Shown here: in pieces, positions 53,601 to 64,000 of the stretch | Position numbering within the stretch: the first letter of the stretch is position 1 | How the letters are laid out: each line of letters begins with the position of its first letter | Assembly (NCBI GenBank): GCA_037975125.1 | Contig: CM075853.1 | Span: 28,324,295 to 28,388,294 of the forward strand | Source of the DNA: Latrodectus hesperus | Taxonomy: Eukaryota; Arthropoda; Arachnida; Araneae; Theridiidae | Length of the DNA: 64,000 nt | Reading direction: 5' to 3' | Position numbers and translations under genes: made by a program | Notes under the pieces: model-generated | What the model was told of the DNA's origin: nothing | The model's database searches: none | Seen by the model: only the letters and a program-made list of their open reading frames with translations

Positions 53601-56600
53601 GGTTAGTTTAAATCGGGAAGGACGGCTTAAATTAAAAAAATTTCATTAATTAATAGAATTTTAAGTTAATAATTGCAATATTTGTAAACAGTCTCTTTTA
53701 AATCTTATAACTAAGGCCTTAGTTACGCCGACATTAAATTTTTTCCTATTAAAACAGGATTTCTAAACAGAAAAATAATTAGATTTCTTTGTTTAATAAA
53801 AAATGATATAATTAGATGGATTTGAAACATGAAACAATACAATTTTTTCTCTCTTAATAATGTAAGAAAGAAATTATTTCTTCAAATTATAAACATTTCG
53901 CTTTAATGTATATGTTTTAAAAGAAATACATACTTATTATGAATAATTTAAATTAATGAGACATATATATCACATTTTTAAGTTTAAAAAAGAAAATAAA
54001 TTAAACATATTTTAAATGAAAAAAAAACATCTATTATTAACTTTTTTATTAAAAATTGCATCAAACTTTTATATAAGCATTTTATTTTCAAATAAATCGC
54101 GTACACACAGGCTGAAAGAGGACTATTTTTCTTATTTCTAACTCCAAATACTCCAACAAGCTTTTCTTGCTTTCCATTCTTTTCCAAAGAAGTACTTAAT
54201 GAAAAAAACTCGAGACTAAAGGCAAATAACTGTCTTACTTTATCTCAGTTAAAATGTAAAGTCGAGATAGAAAAAATTCCCCAGTATATTCGGAAAAAAG
54301 GGATAAAAAGGGATAAAATCAGTTGATATATTCCCCAGCTGGATCTCTAGTTAGGCGAAATAGTTCCGTAGAAGTAACTTATTTATAGTAGGAAGAAAGC
54401 GAGGAATTTTTAGAAGTGAGCTATTTTGGGCTGATTTTCACCCACTTGCTCGAAAAATACTGCAGAATATCTTAAATTTATACAATGAAAAAAAGAAAGA
54501 GGAATGTGGAAAGAAACATAACAGAAAAGGAAACAAAAACATGCTTTGTTATGCTTTTACGTGTATGATTCATGCTTTCACACTCACGATAGAAGCTTTT
54601 TTGGGAATTCTTTTCAATAATAAAATCATAGAAATGCTAAATAAGGAGGTTAATCAAATGATTTTATATATTTCCAGATTATCCATCAAATACATGTTTA
54701 CACAAAAAAATCCCATCAAACTACAATTGATGAAACGAAATTTTTATTTTTGCAATGATTTGTCATATTCAACTTCACTAAGTTGTTTATCGTTTTTTTC
54801 CGATAAGATGAGCAAAAGTGTTCAGCTAAAAAAATATTCCTTGTCATATGAGCGAAATATTTTTTCATATACATTCTTTCCTCATATTTTAAAATTTTTA
54901 TATACATCTTTGAATCCTTGAGAATTTGAAGAAAAGTAGTTTCACTAGACGAGAAAAATCAATTATGAAAATTTATTTTTTGAAGGATTTTTCTAAAAAA
55001 TAAGTTAGTTTTCTGAAAACGCCTTAAGAAATTTTTCCAAAAAAAAATCAAGTTTTAGTTATTTTTTACTAAAATAATTTATTTTATAAAAAATTTATTA
55101 TTTTAATACCAATAAACTTATTTTTGTTATAAATATAGTTTTTTATATATAAGCAAAAATATAATACATATTTATATAATATATACATATATATATGTAT
55201 ATAGATATATAAATACTGTTATAGGCTTATAAAATTACTTTTGTTTCATATAAGGATGAGATTACTGGAAAACAAAATTAAAGGATTGGAAAAAAATGAA
55301 GCTTTGGCAAAGAAGGCCAAAATCCATCATGAATTGTAAAATCGAATAGTAGTAATAATATTAATTGATGAGATATAATTGTGTGTGTAAGAAATCGAAT
55401 CTACATGAATAAAAAATAAGGATAATAATTTTCGATTAAAAATCGAATGTAAATGAAATAAATGAAAAATTTACTATCAACATAAATAACTTCCAGGCCA
55501 TTTTTTGTTCTCGGCGACAATAAAGATTATGGTGTCAATTTTCAATGATGCAGCTCAATAAAAAAATTTAAAATAAAACAAAATTTCAGGCAACATTAAA
55601 TTAGCAATATTTAAAAAATTAATTATCGATAATCAATTTTAAATATTTTTTTATTTTTGACATTTTGAAGTGTATTTCACACTATTAAGGATTTTTAGTA
55701 ACTTAAGTTTTAGCTCTTAATTTTGATTAGCTTTTAACTAATTTATAATTAATTTAAAACTATATATGTTTAAGTAGATATACTATTACACACACATCTA
55801 TATAAACAATATATGCGTGTATAATATATACAATATATTAAATATTCGAATCTTTAAGGTTTTTTAATACAATTTTAATGAGTTTAGTGTACCAGTTTAG
55901 AAAAACATTGCATTTTAGTAAATTAAACTAACAATAGAGTTTCCTATTCTTTACTTCTTGACAACTTCAATAACTTTTTTAAGGTTTTTGTGTCTCAAAA
56001 GGATATGTATATATACATATATAATGAAATAATTCGTTCTTAAGACAATAAGCAAAACGATTTTAATTTGTAAAAATTTTTGTTGCACTAAAATGGTTTA
56101 CTGAGAATTAAGTGATCATACTTTTTCAGATATTTGAATATTTTTCTGCCGCGATAAGCAAAAATTAACAATGAAAAGCTCTTTGAAATAACACAAAAAA
56201 ATATTTAATCAAACTATTTTGTGTGATAGTAAAAACAGAATTATAAAACCAAGAATAGCTCTTCAGAAAACATTACAGTATTTGGAAAAATATGAAAATT
56301 CAGCTAAATATATTTAACTTTGAAAAACTATGAATGGAAATAAATAGATTTTTTAATCATGGATATTTATATATTTTGTGATAATTATTGTACTAAGCAA
56401 AACTTTACTTAGTGCCCTGATTATCAAAATATCAAGTAAAACTTAATTTTTTGACCTGTAAGAAATTCAAAAAAGACTGTTACTCATAAGATGACTCTCT
56501 CTATGGGAGAGAACATCTAGTAAATTAAAAAACCTGTACCCAATATCAAAAAAATCTGCAGCTTACAGATTACTGCTGGATTGAAAATACGTACCTAAAT

Positions 56601-56882
56601 GAAGGAAATATTATTTATTTTACATTCCAAACAGTTACCAACATCAAATAATTATTGTTATGTTGTCTTAATTCATTATAAGACGCATCTGCATGTCGCA
56701 AGTGCTTATAATCCACACAAACATATTTTTTTCTAAATAATTAATAACAGTCTCCGTTTAACATAGTTCCGTCAATATACTAAACTTCAGAATATTGCGC
56801 GTTAAAGGAACGCATATTTAAACACACGTTTCTTTATTTTCATTACAAGGTATATTTTGTTCCTATATAATTTTTCTGAATT
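53601..56882. other. AT-rich stretch without genes
   Basis: No SINE, transposase or exon recognised. The plus frame at 54,541-54,921 (126 codons) is rich in Phe, Leu, Lys and Ser with no domain, and a minus frame overlaps it. Segment 54,190-54,460 is less AT-rich (CCCCAGCTGGATCTCTAG) and may be a small regulatory element. Confidence 0.45.
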
Positions 56883-57116
56883 TTAATAGAGAAGACTAAT
56901 ATTGAAATGAATTCCATTATTGACGTCGAGTTTATTTGGAAATATCCTATCTGAACGAATTCCAGCCAAATTAAGGGTTCTTATGTTTCTTAATGGATGC
57001 ACATCACTGAAATCATTATTTATAGTCTCTAAAAATAATCTTTTTCGATTTCTTGCAAGCAAATTGAGTATTGTCAGATATGTTTGATCGTTCTGTCTGT
57101 TTATATCATTCCCCAT
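56883..57116 (-). other. Small frame with leucine-rich-repeat-like spacing
   Basis: 77 codons from ATG 57,114. LTILNLLARNRKRLF and IRTLNLAGIRSDRIF resemble the LxxLxLxxN spacing of leucine-rich repeats, with the Asn replaced or shifted. Stops lie just upstream, no splice acceptor is convincing and no signal peptide is present. It could be a relic of a leucine-rich-repeat gene or chance. Confidence 0.2.
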
Positions 57117-57194
57117 GTCTCAAAAAAGTATTTATTCCTTGCTATAAGTGTTATATAAGTTATATTCTCAGTTTTGTAAATTTCATTCACATCT

Positions 57195-57540
57195 AGTAAA
57201 TCGTGGTGACCTGGTTCGAAACATTTTTGTTCTCGCAGCCGGAAAGTAATAAGTTCGATACCGACTCAGTCGAAGATCCATCGTATTTGTGTAAAAAGGC
57301 GGAGGCACGTATGTTAGGTCCTCGTCGCAATGTCCTCCAAGTGAAATAATACCTCTAAGGATGGCCGGTTAAATCAGAGAGGGGGGAGTCTTCTGTTAGA
57401 TTTCCACTTTTAAATAATGTTCTAAATCATTCATTTTCGGTGTTAGAATCGCATACCCACTGCGTGCCCCATAAACAAGATACTATCCATTCCACCCCTT
57501 GAGCTGTATGGTGGGACCTCACTGTATCCAGACATTTTTA
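57195..57540 (+). mobile_element. tRNA-derived SINE-like element, family 5
   Basis: The head reads TCGTGGTGACCTGGTTCG, TCTCGCAGCCGGAAAGTAAT and AAGTTCGATACCGACTC (B box GTTCGATACC), followed by a GC-rich body with GGCGGAGGCACGTATGTTAGG and AGAGAGGGGGGAGTCTTCTG, and a distal part CCACCCCTTGAGCTGTATGGTGGGACC. A single copy in the window. Confidence 0.6.
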
Positions 57541-58829
57541 ATAAATTAATATATCTTTATGCATCTATATATATGTTCTATATTTTTCACGAAAATCTGA
57601 TCATATTCCTGTATCAAAAGGATGAAACTCGGAAAAATTCTCAAGAACTTGCCCTGACATATAAGACAACATAAATGCAACATTTATCTCTCGTTGATCA
57701 ATGTAGTTAGGTATCGAATCTGAGAGTTTCGTTTTTAAAATATGTCTTGTCGCTATGGCATATTGATCCCGCCATAAGTTTCAGTTGTCTTTCAAATAAT
57801 CATTTGAGTGAACAAAATCTTTATTTTTGCGCTTTCTCAGTTTTCTTCGTGTCATTCTATGATTATTCAAAATATCTAAGCTCTGACCTTACGACTCAAA
57901 TCCAAAGGAATTCCTTATTCATAAAATGAATCTAGATCTTCTCTTTTTGTTAATCCTTTGATTCTGTATAAGTTCCTACTTTTCCTTGAGTCTTTACTAA
58001 TCTTATAATAAATATTTTGTAAGTAGCAAATTGTCAGATATCAGTTTTTAATAGTTAACTACTACTTAATTGCAGATGCAGATTTAATACTTAAGGGTAA
58101 AATTGTCAATAAAATTAATATATTGTGCTAATAAATATCATTTTTTATTAATAATAATCATCTGAATATCAATTATGTTTAAATGTTAAGCACAACATTA
58201 TCAAAATATTTTTTTTCAAAAACAAATATTTTTAATACAAATAAACAACATATGGTAAAGCATATAGTATATTCTTTTCCATTAAATATCTAACACAAAA
58301 AATTCCTTTCACTTTATTTAGTGATAAATGTTTGAAATAACATCAAATGAATTTTCAGTATTTATTTTAATCGATTTTTTTAAACAATTTATCCTTTATT
58401 AATTATACTCTTGGCAAAACTAATTTGTACACAAAAATTTAAACCATGACAGAAAAAAAGATACACATTAAAATTTTCTTAATAGTTTAGTATTTTTTAC
58501 GGTAATCAATTTCAGATGCAGGAATTTATTTCGCAAAATCAACACAGAAAAAATTTGGAGGGGTAACACTTCCTCAACAAATGCTTATTTGGAACGAGCT
58601 TTTTTAATAAATTACTTTTCTTTTCTTGCAAAATTATTTTCAAGTATGCATCTCATGCTTATTTTTCAAATATAATTTATTCAAGCCATTCAAATCAATT
58701 TGATGCTTAGAATTGAACGTGGAAACTTTGGTTGAAATGTTAATATTTTCAAAAACAAAAATAGAAAGACAATTTTATGAATTATTTGACTAATTCTGAT
58801 CCGCGTGGTACGCCTTATTAACCATAACC
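57541..58829. other. AT-rich spacer
   Basis: No gene recognised. Confidence 0.5.
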
Positions 58830-59460
58830 TTAAAATTCCATCTGTCAAATGCGACGAATTCAGTATGATTTATTTCAAATGTAAAATGAAACATTTTCAC
58901 AGCAGAAGTTCGCAATCATGGCCGCTCTCCTGGTTATCCTTCTGAGACGAATTCCGACATCTAAACGGCCCATCGAATAGGATATAACAATAACGCAACA
59001 AAACAAGCCGTCAAATACTTTTCAATTTACGACTCATAATGTTCCACCACATTTTAACTCGCGAACAAAATGCTGCCATCGCTTTATTGAAATTGCCGAC
59101 AAAATTGCCCCTCGAACTTGCTAAGGCCCTCATCCTAGACTTTGGAATTCTTGCGATGGGAAGTTTCAAAAGCTGCACGAACTGGATAATGTCCAAAAAC
59201 GCCTTTCCAAAATAGAAGCCATTATGGAAGTGGGAGAAAGGAGGATTACAAGCAGCTCGTTGCTCTTTAAAGCACACGCCCCATAAACTATATGACCCTA
59301 TGCATGTAGAATTTGTTTGGATTATAAGCGGATGGAACATTATTCATTGTTTCGAAAAATAAGCTGAATTATCGTTTTCAGTTTGGGAAAAGCGTCCGCT
59401 TCCGCATGGAACGCTGCAAACCGGATATTGTTTGAAAGTGTTGACCTTTAAGAGTAATGG
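58830..59460. other. Strong candidate conserved noncoding element
   Basis: The clearest non-repetitive, balanced-composition island in the window, about 630 bp between AT-rich flanks. It holds TCATGGCCGCTCTCCTGGTTA, ACATCTAAACGGCCCATCG, TTTTAACTCGCGAACAAAAT, AAAATTGCCCCTCGAACTTG and AAAAGCGTCCGCTTCCGCAT. A 109-codon minus frame (59,011-59,340) crosses it without any recognisable domain or splice context. I favour an enhancer-type element over an exon. Confidence 0.45.
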
Positions 59461-59894
59461 TTTTAAATTTCAGTCTTTCAAGCGACCAAAGTGAAAATAT
59501 TTATAAATGTTATAGAAACCAGTTTTTTTTTTATTTTTTTGCTGATACCTGAATTTTATTTTAAGCTTTTGAATTTAACGTGTCTTGGACGGTAAAGCAA
59601 AACTGTTTTGTTTCCAAAAATTATCTCAGCATAAACATTTCCTGCAAATCTTAGCAATTTTTTTTTACAAGCTATTTTAGTTTTCATAAATTCTCTTGCA
59701 ATAAAATTCAAAGGAATGCATATTTTTTCTGGTCTTCATTAATTTAAAAACGAAATTTATATGAAAGAATATTTACGGATGAAAAAATGCATTTTTAAAA
59801 ATTCATTTTTAATATTTTCAATTACACATATTTTTTTATAATATTGATTAAAATTTAAGATAAAAAAAACTAACTATCTTGGGTTCGGTGTAAT
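59461..59894. other. AT-rich spacer
   Basis: No gene recognised. Confidence 0.5.
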
Positions 59895-60050
59895 ATCAAG
59901 TACCTCTTGTGTGTGGTTTGGCGATACATTTTGACGATAAACTTTAGTTTCTGATAATCCTAGTAGTCATACTAGTTTTTGTGTAGTGGCCATCTTGTTA
60001 GTTACACCTTGACGCCAAAAAAATCTCCAAAGAATCAAGAGGTACTTGAT
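59895..60050. mobile_element. MITE-like element with 15-bp inverted ends
   Basis: ATCAAGTACCTCTTG at 59,895 and its exact complement CAAGAGGTACTTGAT at 60,036 enclose 126 bp, and TTTGGCG recurs just inside both ends, inverted. TGTAA occurs at 59,889 and at 60,051 as a possible target duplication, one base off the left end. No coding capacity, as expected for a miniature non-autonomous DNA transposon. Confidence 0.6.
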
Positions 60051-61330
60051 TGTAAACTTTTATCAAACTCTTCAATAGTTTCAGGATTATACCAAGGTTT
60101 CATTGTTAAAACTTAATTAACGTCTGTAAATACATAAACCTCAAAATATTAATTTTAATATTGAGACTGCATATTTATTTCAAATTAATCTAGCAATTAT
60201 TTTGAAATAAATTTGTTAGATGAAAATTTAATGATGAAAACTATGTTTAATATCGATCTACATTATTAAAATCTATTTTCGCAGCATTAGTATTGCAATA
60301 ACTGAATTTTTTTTTTTTTACCTATTATTCTGTGCATGAAAGAACATATCTGAATTTTATTTATTCCATATTGTATTACTTTTCCTGTTGGATATTTCCG
60401 ACTACCAAGGCTGTTATGCCCACCCAATTATCTTGTACTCTTGAATTATACTTAATTGACTAAGTTGACACCCACACTTCCAAATTCCACTGCCACATCA
60501 ACTTATGAATATTTATCATGTAAAAGTCCTCTTAAGAGCGATGGTCACCCGTAAGAATTAGGTGTCGAACATAAACTGATAACATGGCACCGATTCCCTT
60601 CCCTCAAAAGACTGCTGCAATCCTAATAATGTTTGGATATTCTGCGTACATTTAAATCCTGGTTTCTCGCTATGAATTTGAAATTTGTTAAACCAATCAA
60701 ATATTATGAAATTTTCAGAAATATTCAAATGACGGGGTTAACACCTTAACTAAGCCACTGTGTTATATCATATGTGAGTGTGATATTCAGGAAAAGTGAT
60801 TTAAATAAAAAAAAGTTGGTCGAAAATTGTGAAATGAATATTTCCTAATAAATAATGTTTGCAATAAAAATAATGATAAATACTAGTAAAATAAAAAATT
60901 TATATAATTTTATTTATATTAATTTAACACTCTTCGTTAAACTGGTATTTCAAATTAAACTTTCAAATCATGTTTATTCTGATTTAGATCATTTTAATAC
61001 AGATTTGTCACATGTTTTATTAGAAAGTACGAAATAAACAATAAAACATTATCTACGGTCTAGAAAGTTATAATATTTCAATAGAAAAGTATTTCTTACC
61101 AAAAACATGAGCATACAAAAACATAACATCAAATACGATATTAAACTTTAAACCTATAAAACGACTCGACCATTCAGGGATAAGAAATATTTGAACAACG
61201 TAGGATAAGTTGTAGCTAAGCGAAAAAATACTAAAGTGGGAAAGAAGGAAAATATACGATTTGCTCCAGTTTGTTCAATCATCTCCAATTTGTCTAGCAC
61301 CTTTTCAACCGTAAATTTGATCTTTCGAAA
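60051..61330. other. Spacer with a possible decayed SINE
   Basis: The minus strand at 60,735-60,770 reads CACAGTGGCTTAGTTAAGG, like a SINE A box, and 60,400-60,660 is more complex than its surroundings, but no B box or shared body confirms it. The rest is AT-rich. Confidence 0.35.
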
Positions 61331-61480
61331 ATGTCTACCAAACAGGAAGTTGAATTTAGTCAAGCGAGATAAAATTGCGAATTCAAAAACAATGGCAAAG
61401 CTTATCGTGAAATAGCCAAACGACCGGGATTAGATTTACCAAACGATTATTGTGTTACTAGAAAACAAAAGGGCCTTCCA
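61331..61480 (+). pseudogene. N-terminal scrap of a Tc1/mariner transposase
   Basis: From ATG 61,331 the frame reads MSTKQEVEFSQAR then a stop. In the next frame NNGKAYREIAKRPGLDLPND matches the GKSYREIAK..G helix-turn-helix of Tc1-like transposases. Nothing else of the protein follows before the (AT)n array. Confidence 0.55.
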
Positions 61481-61611
61481 TCTAGAAAATGAATGTCTGT
61501 CGAAATGAATTATTGTTTGCTGGCAATGAAAAACAATGACAGAATCATCACATTTTTACATATTTCCAATATCAATTATTGTTTTAATATATATATAATT
61601 TATTTATAAAG

Positions 61612-62079
<468 letters not shown>

Positions 62080-62330
62080 ACGAAATTGTGGGCAAGCCAC
62101 GTTTTCCAGAAGGGGTGCAAATTTGAATAATTTAAATTCACTTTGCATGTCACTTAAATTTTCAGTTATAAAATTTTCCAATTCTTGGCCACTCAGATCA
62201 CTAGACCTAAATCCTTGTTAATTCCCTTGAATGAAATTACCTCAAATTGTTGTTGATAGTGATAAAACAACTTTAATCAAATGAAAAAGAAATACATCGA
62301 CAGAATTTTGACTCGTGAACACTTGAAGAC
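62080..62330 (+). pseudogene. C-terminal scrap of a mariner-type transposase
   Basis: At 62,186-62,216 the plus strand encodes WPLRSLDLNPC, the WPPRSPDLNPCD motif that carries the last catalytic acidic residue in mariner-like enzymes, with the residues after C lost. KKKYIDRILTREHL follows. Stops flank it. It could be the other end of the element whose N-terminus is at 61.3 kb, with the middle deleted, or a separate element. Confidence 0.45.
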
Positions 62331-62436
62331 CTCATTCCTGAGTATTTAGCTTCTACGAAAATTGATGGTAACTAAGTTCATTAATGTCATAAATATTTTA
62401 ATTCCAAATAAAAATGAGACAAAATGAACTATATTA

Positions 62437-63215
62437 TAGACATTACTATAATCACCACTTATCCCATACTTGATAGTGCAAAACCAAGGAAATAGTGTCA
62501 CGTGGTCCTAACAACTGATTACAAAAAACTACTTTTGTATTTAATATAGTCGTCGAATATAAGCCAAGGCAAATTATATAACCACCAGTTATCCCAAATA
62601 GTAACATCGCAAATTGCCACAACCAATAAAATAGTGTCATGTGGCTCTAGCGGCTGTTAGTCGACACAAATTTTGTGTCTAATATCATCGTCAAGAACAA
62701 AGTCAAGGTATTATAATGATCACTTACCTTAAACGTCAAAAACGCAAATCTAGTAAAATAGTATTAAATAGCACTAGTTTAAAGAGGGGAAAAATTTCTT
62801 AAATATAAAAATATATTAATATTATTTTTGAATGCGAATCATACCACATTATTACAAAATTTACTTAACTTTAAACATCAGTAAGAAAACACCAATAAAA
62901 TAGTATCATGTTACTAACAGCTAGTTATAAAAAACATTTTTCGCACCTAATATTGTTCTCTATTACAAGTGAAGTCAAATTATTAATAGCCTTTTCTCTT
63001 AAATTTTAACACCGCAAGTCAGGGAAATAACACCATAGAATTCTAGCGACTGATTGTGGAAAACATATTTCGTATCTAACATTGACCACAAATACACACG
63101 GACAAATCGCATTATTATAACCGCCACCTACTTCAAATTTCAAGTACGCGAAACAGATGAATTAGAGCTACATGACTAACGACTATTTGCAGGGTAAAAT
63201 ATTAGGCATTTAGAC
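62437..63215. repeat. Decayed tandem array, about six copies of a 127-141 bp unit
   Basis: Three anchors recur in order. Anchor 1 is ATTATAACCACCACTTATCC-like. Anchor 2 is AATAGTGTCA-like and starts at about 62,491, 62,630, 62,758, 62,899, 63,026 and 63,157. Anchor 3 is CTAACAACTGATTA-like, followed by AAAAACATTTTTCGTATCTAAT and a tail ending AAGTCAAG. Copies differ from each other by many substitutions and the third has AT-rich extra sequence. No open frame spans a unit. An old satellite or minisatellite. Confidence 0.8.
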
Positions 63216-63659
63216 TATTCCTCAAAATACAAATTAAATACAGTTATTGTAATTAAAACCTACAACAAATATCAACAGTGCTACGCCGGTGAAACACCGC
63301 TACATACATTTCCTAAAAAGTCCAACAGTAGTAGACTACAGTGGATGATGGGTTAACGAAGATAATCTGTTACAAGACTACATTGGCTATCCGAAATGTT
63401 CGTTAACCGATCATAGACTTACCATAGTCTTTTTGTGGAAACCATCAATCCGTTTCGGGGACCCTAAAAATGAAATTAAAAAAGAATGCATAATTTCTTA
63501 TTAAGTTAATAAAAAATAATACATGTAGTTAGTCTTGCAAATTTATTAGTCCTATTCATTTTCGGTTTATAGAGCATTAAGTAACATGCTCAATGTCAAT
63601 TGCTTTTCCCCCTTTTCAGAATTTTCCAATAGTAATTAAAAGCCTTATCGTTGTAAAAT
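63216..63659. other. Spacer with a short inverted repeat
   Basis: GGTTAACGAA at 63,351 and TTCGTTAACC at 63,399 are exact complements 38 bp apart, in a locally balanced stretch (63,270-63,470). No gene recognised. Confidence 0.5.
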
Positions 63660-64000
63660 GATAAATAACATTTTTGTTGTTGCCGTTAGGAATTCGTTTT
63701 TCAAGACTTTGTATGCCACAAAGAATGAAGAAGGGGAGAGGCACTCAAAATGAAATAGTTTCGTTTTTGAATGAAATCAAAATCATAATTGATTGTCTAC
63801 TTTTTCGATAAATATTCTATTGGTATACTTTGAAGTTCAATAGACAAGCAACATAAATCTAGAGAGATGGAAAATGATTTTCGATCCTTTCAATTTGGCA
63901 ACTCTGCACAAAAGGTTCCGAGAGCCAAGAAATGTTCGTTAGAAATCGTTTTAGTTCTTTATCCAAATATGGGTTCTTTGACCGAACACAAAATTTTTCG
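63660..64000. other. Balanced-composition segment running off the window
   Basis: Non-repetitive sequence with TTGTTGCCGTTAGGAATTCG, GAAGAAGGGGAGAGGCACTC, TCTAGAGAGATGGAAAATG and AAAGGTTCCGAGAGCC, no long open frame, continuing past the end. A possible conserved noncoding element. Confidence 0.3.

Noticed and set aside
54541..54921. 126-codon open frame as a gene
   Set aside because: Phe/Leu/Lys/Ser composition of AT-rich DNA, no domain, overlapping open minus frame.
59011..59340. 109-codon minus frame as a coding gene
   Set aside because: No recognisable domain, no splice or promoter context; the segment is better described as a noncoding island, though an exon is not excluded.

Overview
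The window looks like AT-rich arthropod nuclear DNA, most likely from a chelicerate and possibly an orb-weaving spider. The evidence is a strongly AT-rich background, at least a dozen long (AT)n microsatellites, many tRNA-derived SINEs, and a large load of decayed Tc1/mariner transposase genes. One GC-rich repeat at 22.2 kb resembles an interspersed repeat I remember from orb-weaver genomes. The taxon is an inference from repeat style, not from a diagnostic gene. I see no operons, ribosome binding sites, CRISPR arrays, rRNA genes or intact tRNA genes.

Layout. 0-10 kb is AT-rich spacer with microsatellites, two opposite-strand copies of one SINE family (3.3 and 9.1 kb) and a weak transposase remnant (7.9-8.4 kb). 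10.9-11.57 kb is the best host-gene candidate: a GC-rich leader, an ATG in good context, an 18-codon hydrophobic signal peptide and a perfect GTAAGT donor in phase 1. This looks like the first coding exon of a secreted or membrane protein gene on the + strand. No convincing second exon is visible, so much of the rest may be its first intron or intergenic DNA. 12-24 kb is mostly featureless, with one SINE, a balanced-composition segment holding six CTTTG/CAAAG cores in 69 bp (20.8 kb), and a GC-rich repeat block. 24.4-27.1 kb holds two degenerate transposase genes in tandem. 27.8-35 kb holds SINEs, the longest (AT)n array and a palindromic (AT)n array. A promoter-like patch lies at 35.4-35.9 kb.

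37,807-39,505 is a complete but dead Tc1-type transposon with TA target duplication, CA-type ends, doubled subterminal repeats and a DD34E transposase broken by one stop and two frameshifts. 42-50.3 kb is a transposon graveyard: three minus-strand Tc1-like remnants (two of one family), a SINE nested in one, and a 5'-truncated non-LTR retrotransposon end. 51-64 kb has several unusually complex, non-repetitive segments that look like conserved noncoding elements (51.4-52.0, 53.3-53.6, 58.8-59.5, 63.7-64.0 kb). It also has a MITE-like element (59.9 kb), two more transposase scraps and a six-copy decayed tandem array of about 133-bp units (62.4-63.2 kb).

How it works together. Apart from the signal-peptide exon and possible regulatory elements, nothing looks like a functioning pathway. 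The sequence records repeated Tc1/mariner and SINE invasion and microsatellite growth around or inside a host gene. I did not find a convincing new biological system. The points most worth testing are the signal-peptide exon, the noncoding blocks, the decayed 133-bp array and the doubled-repeat Tc1 element.
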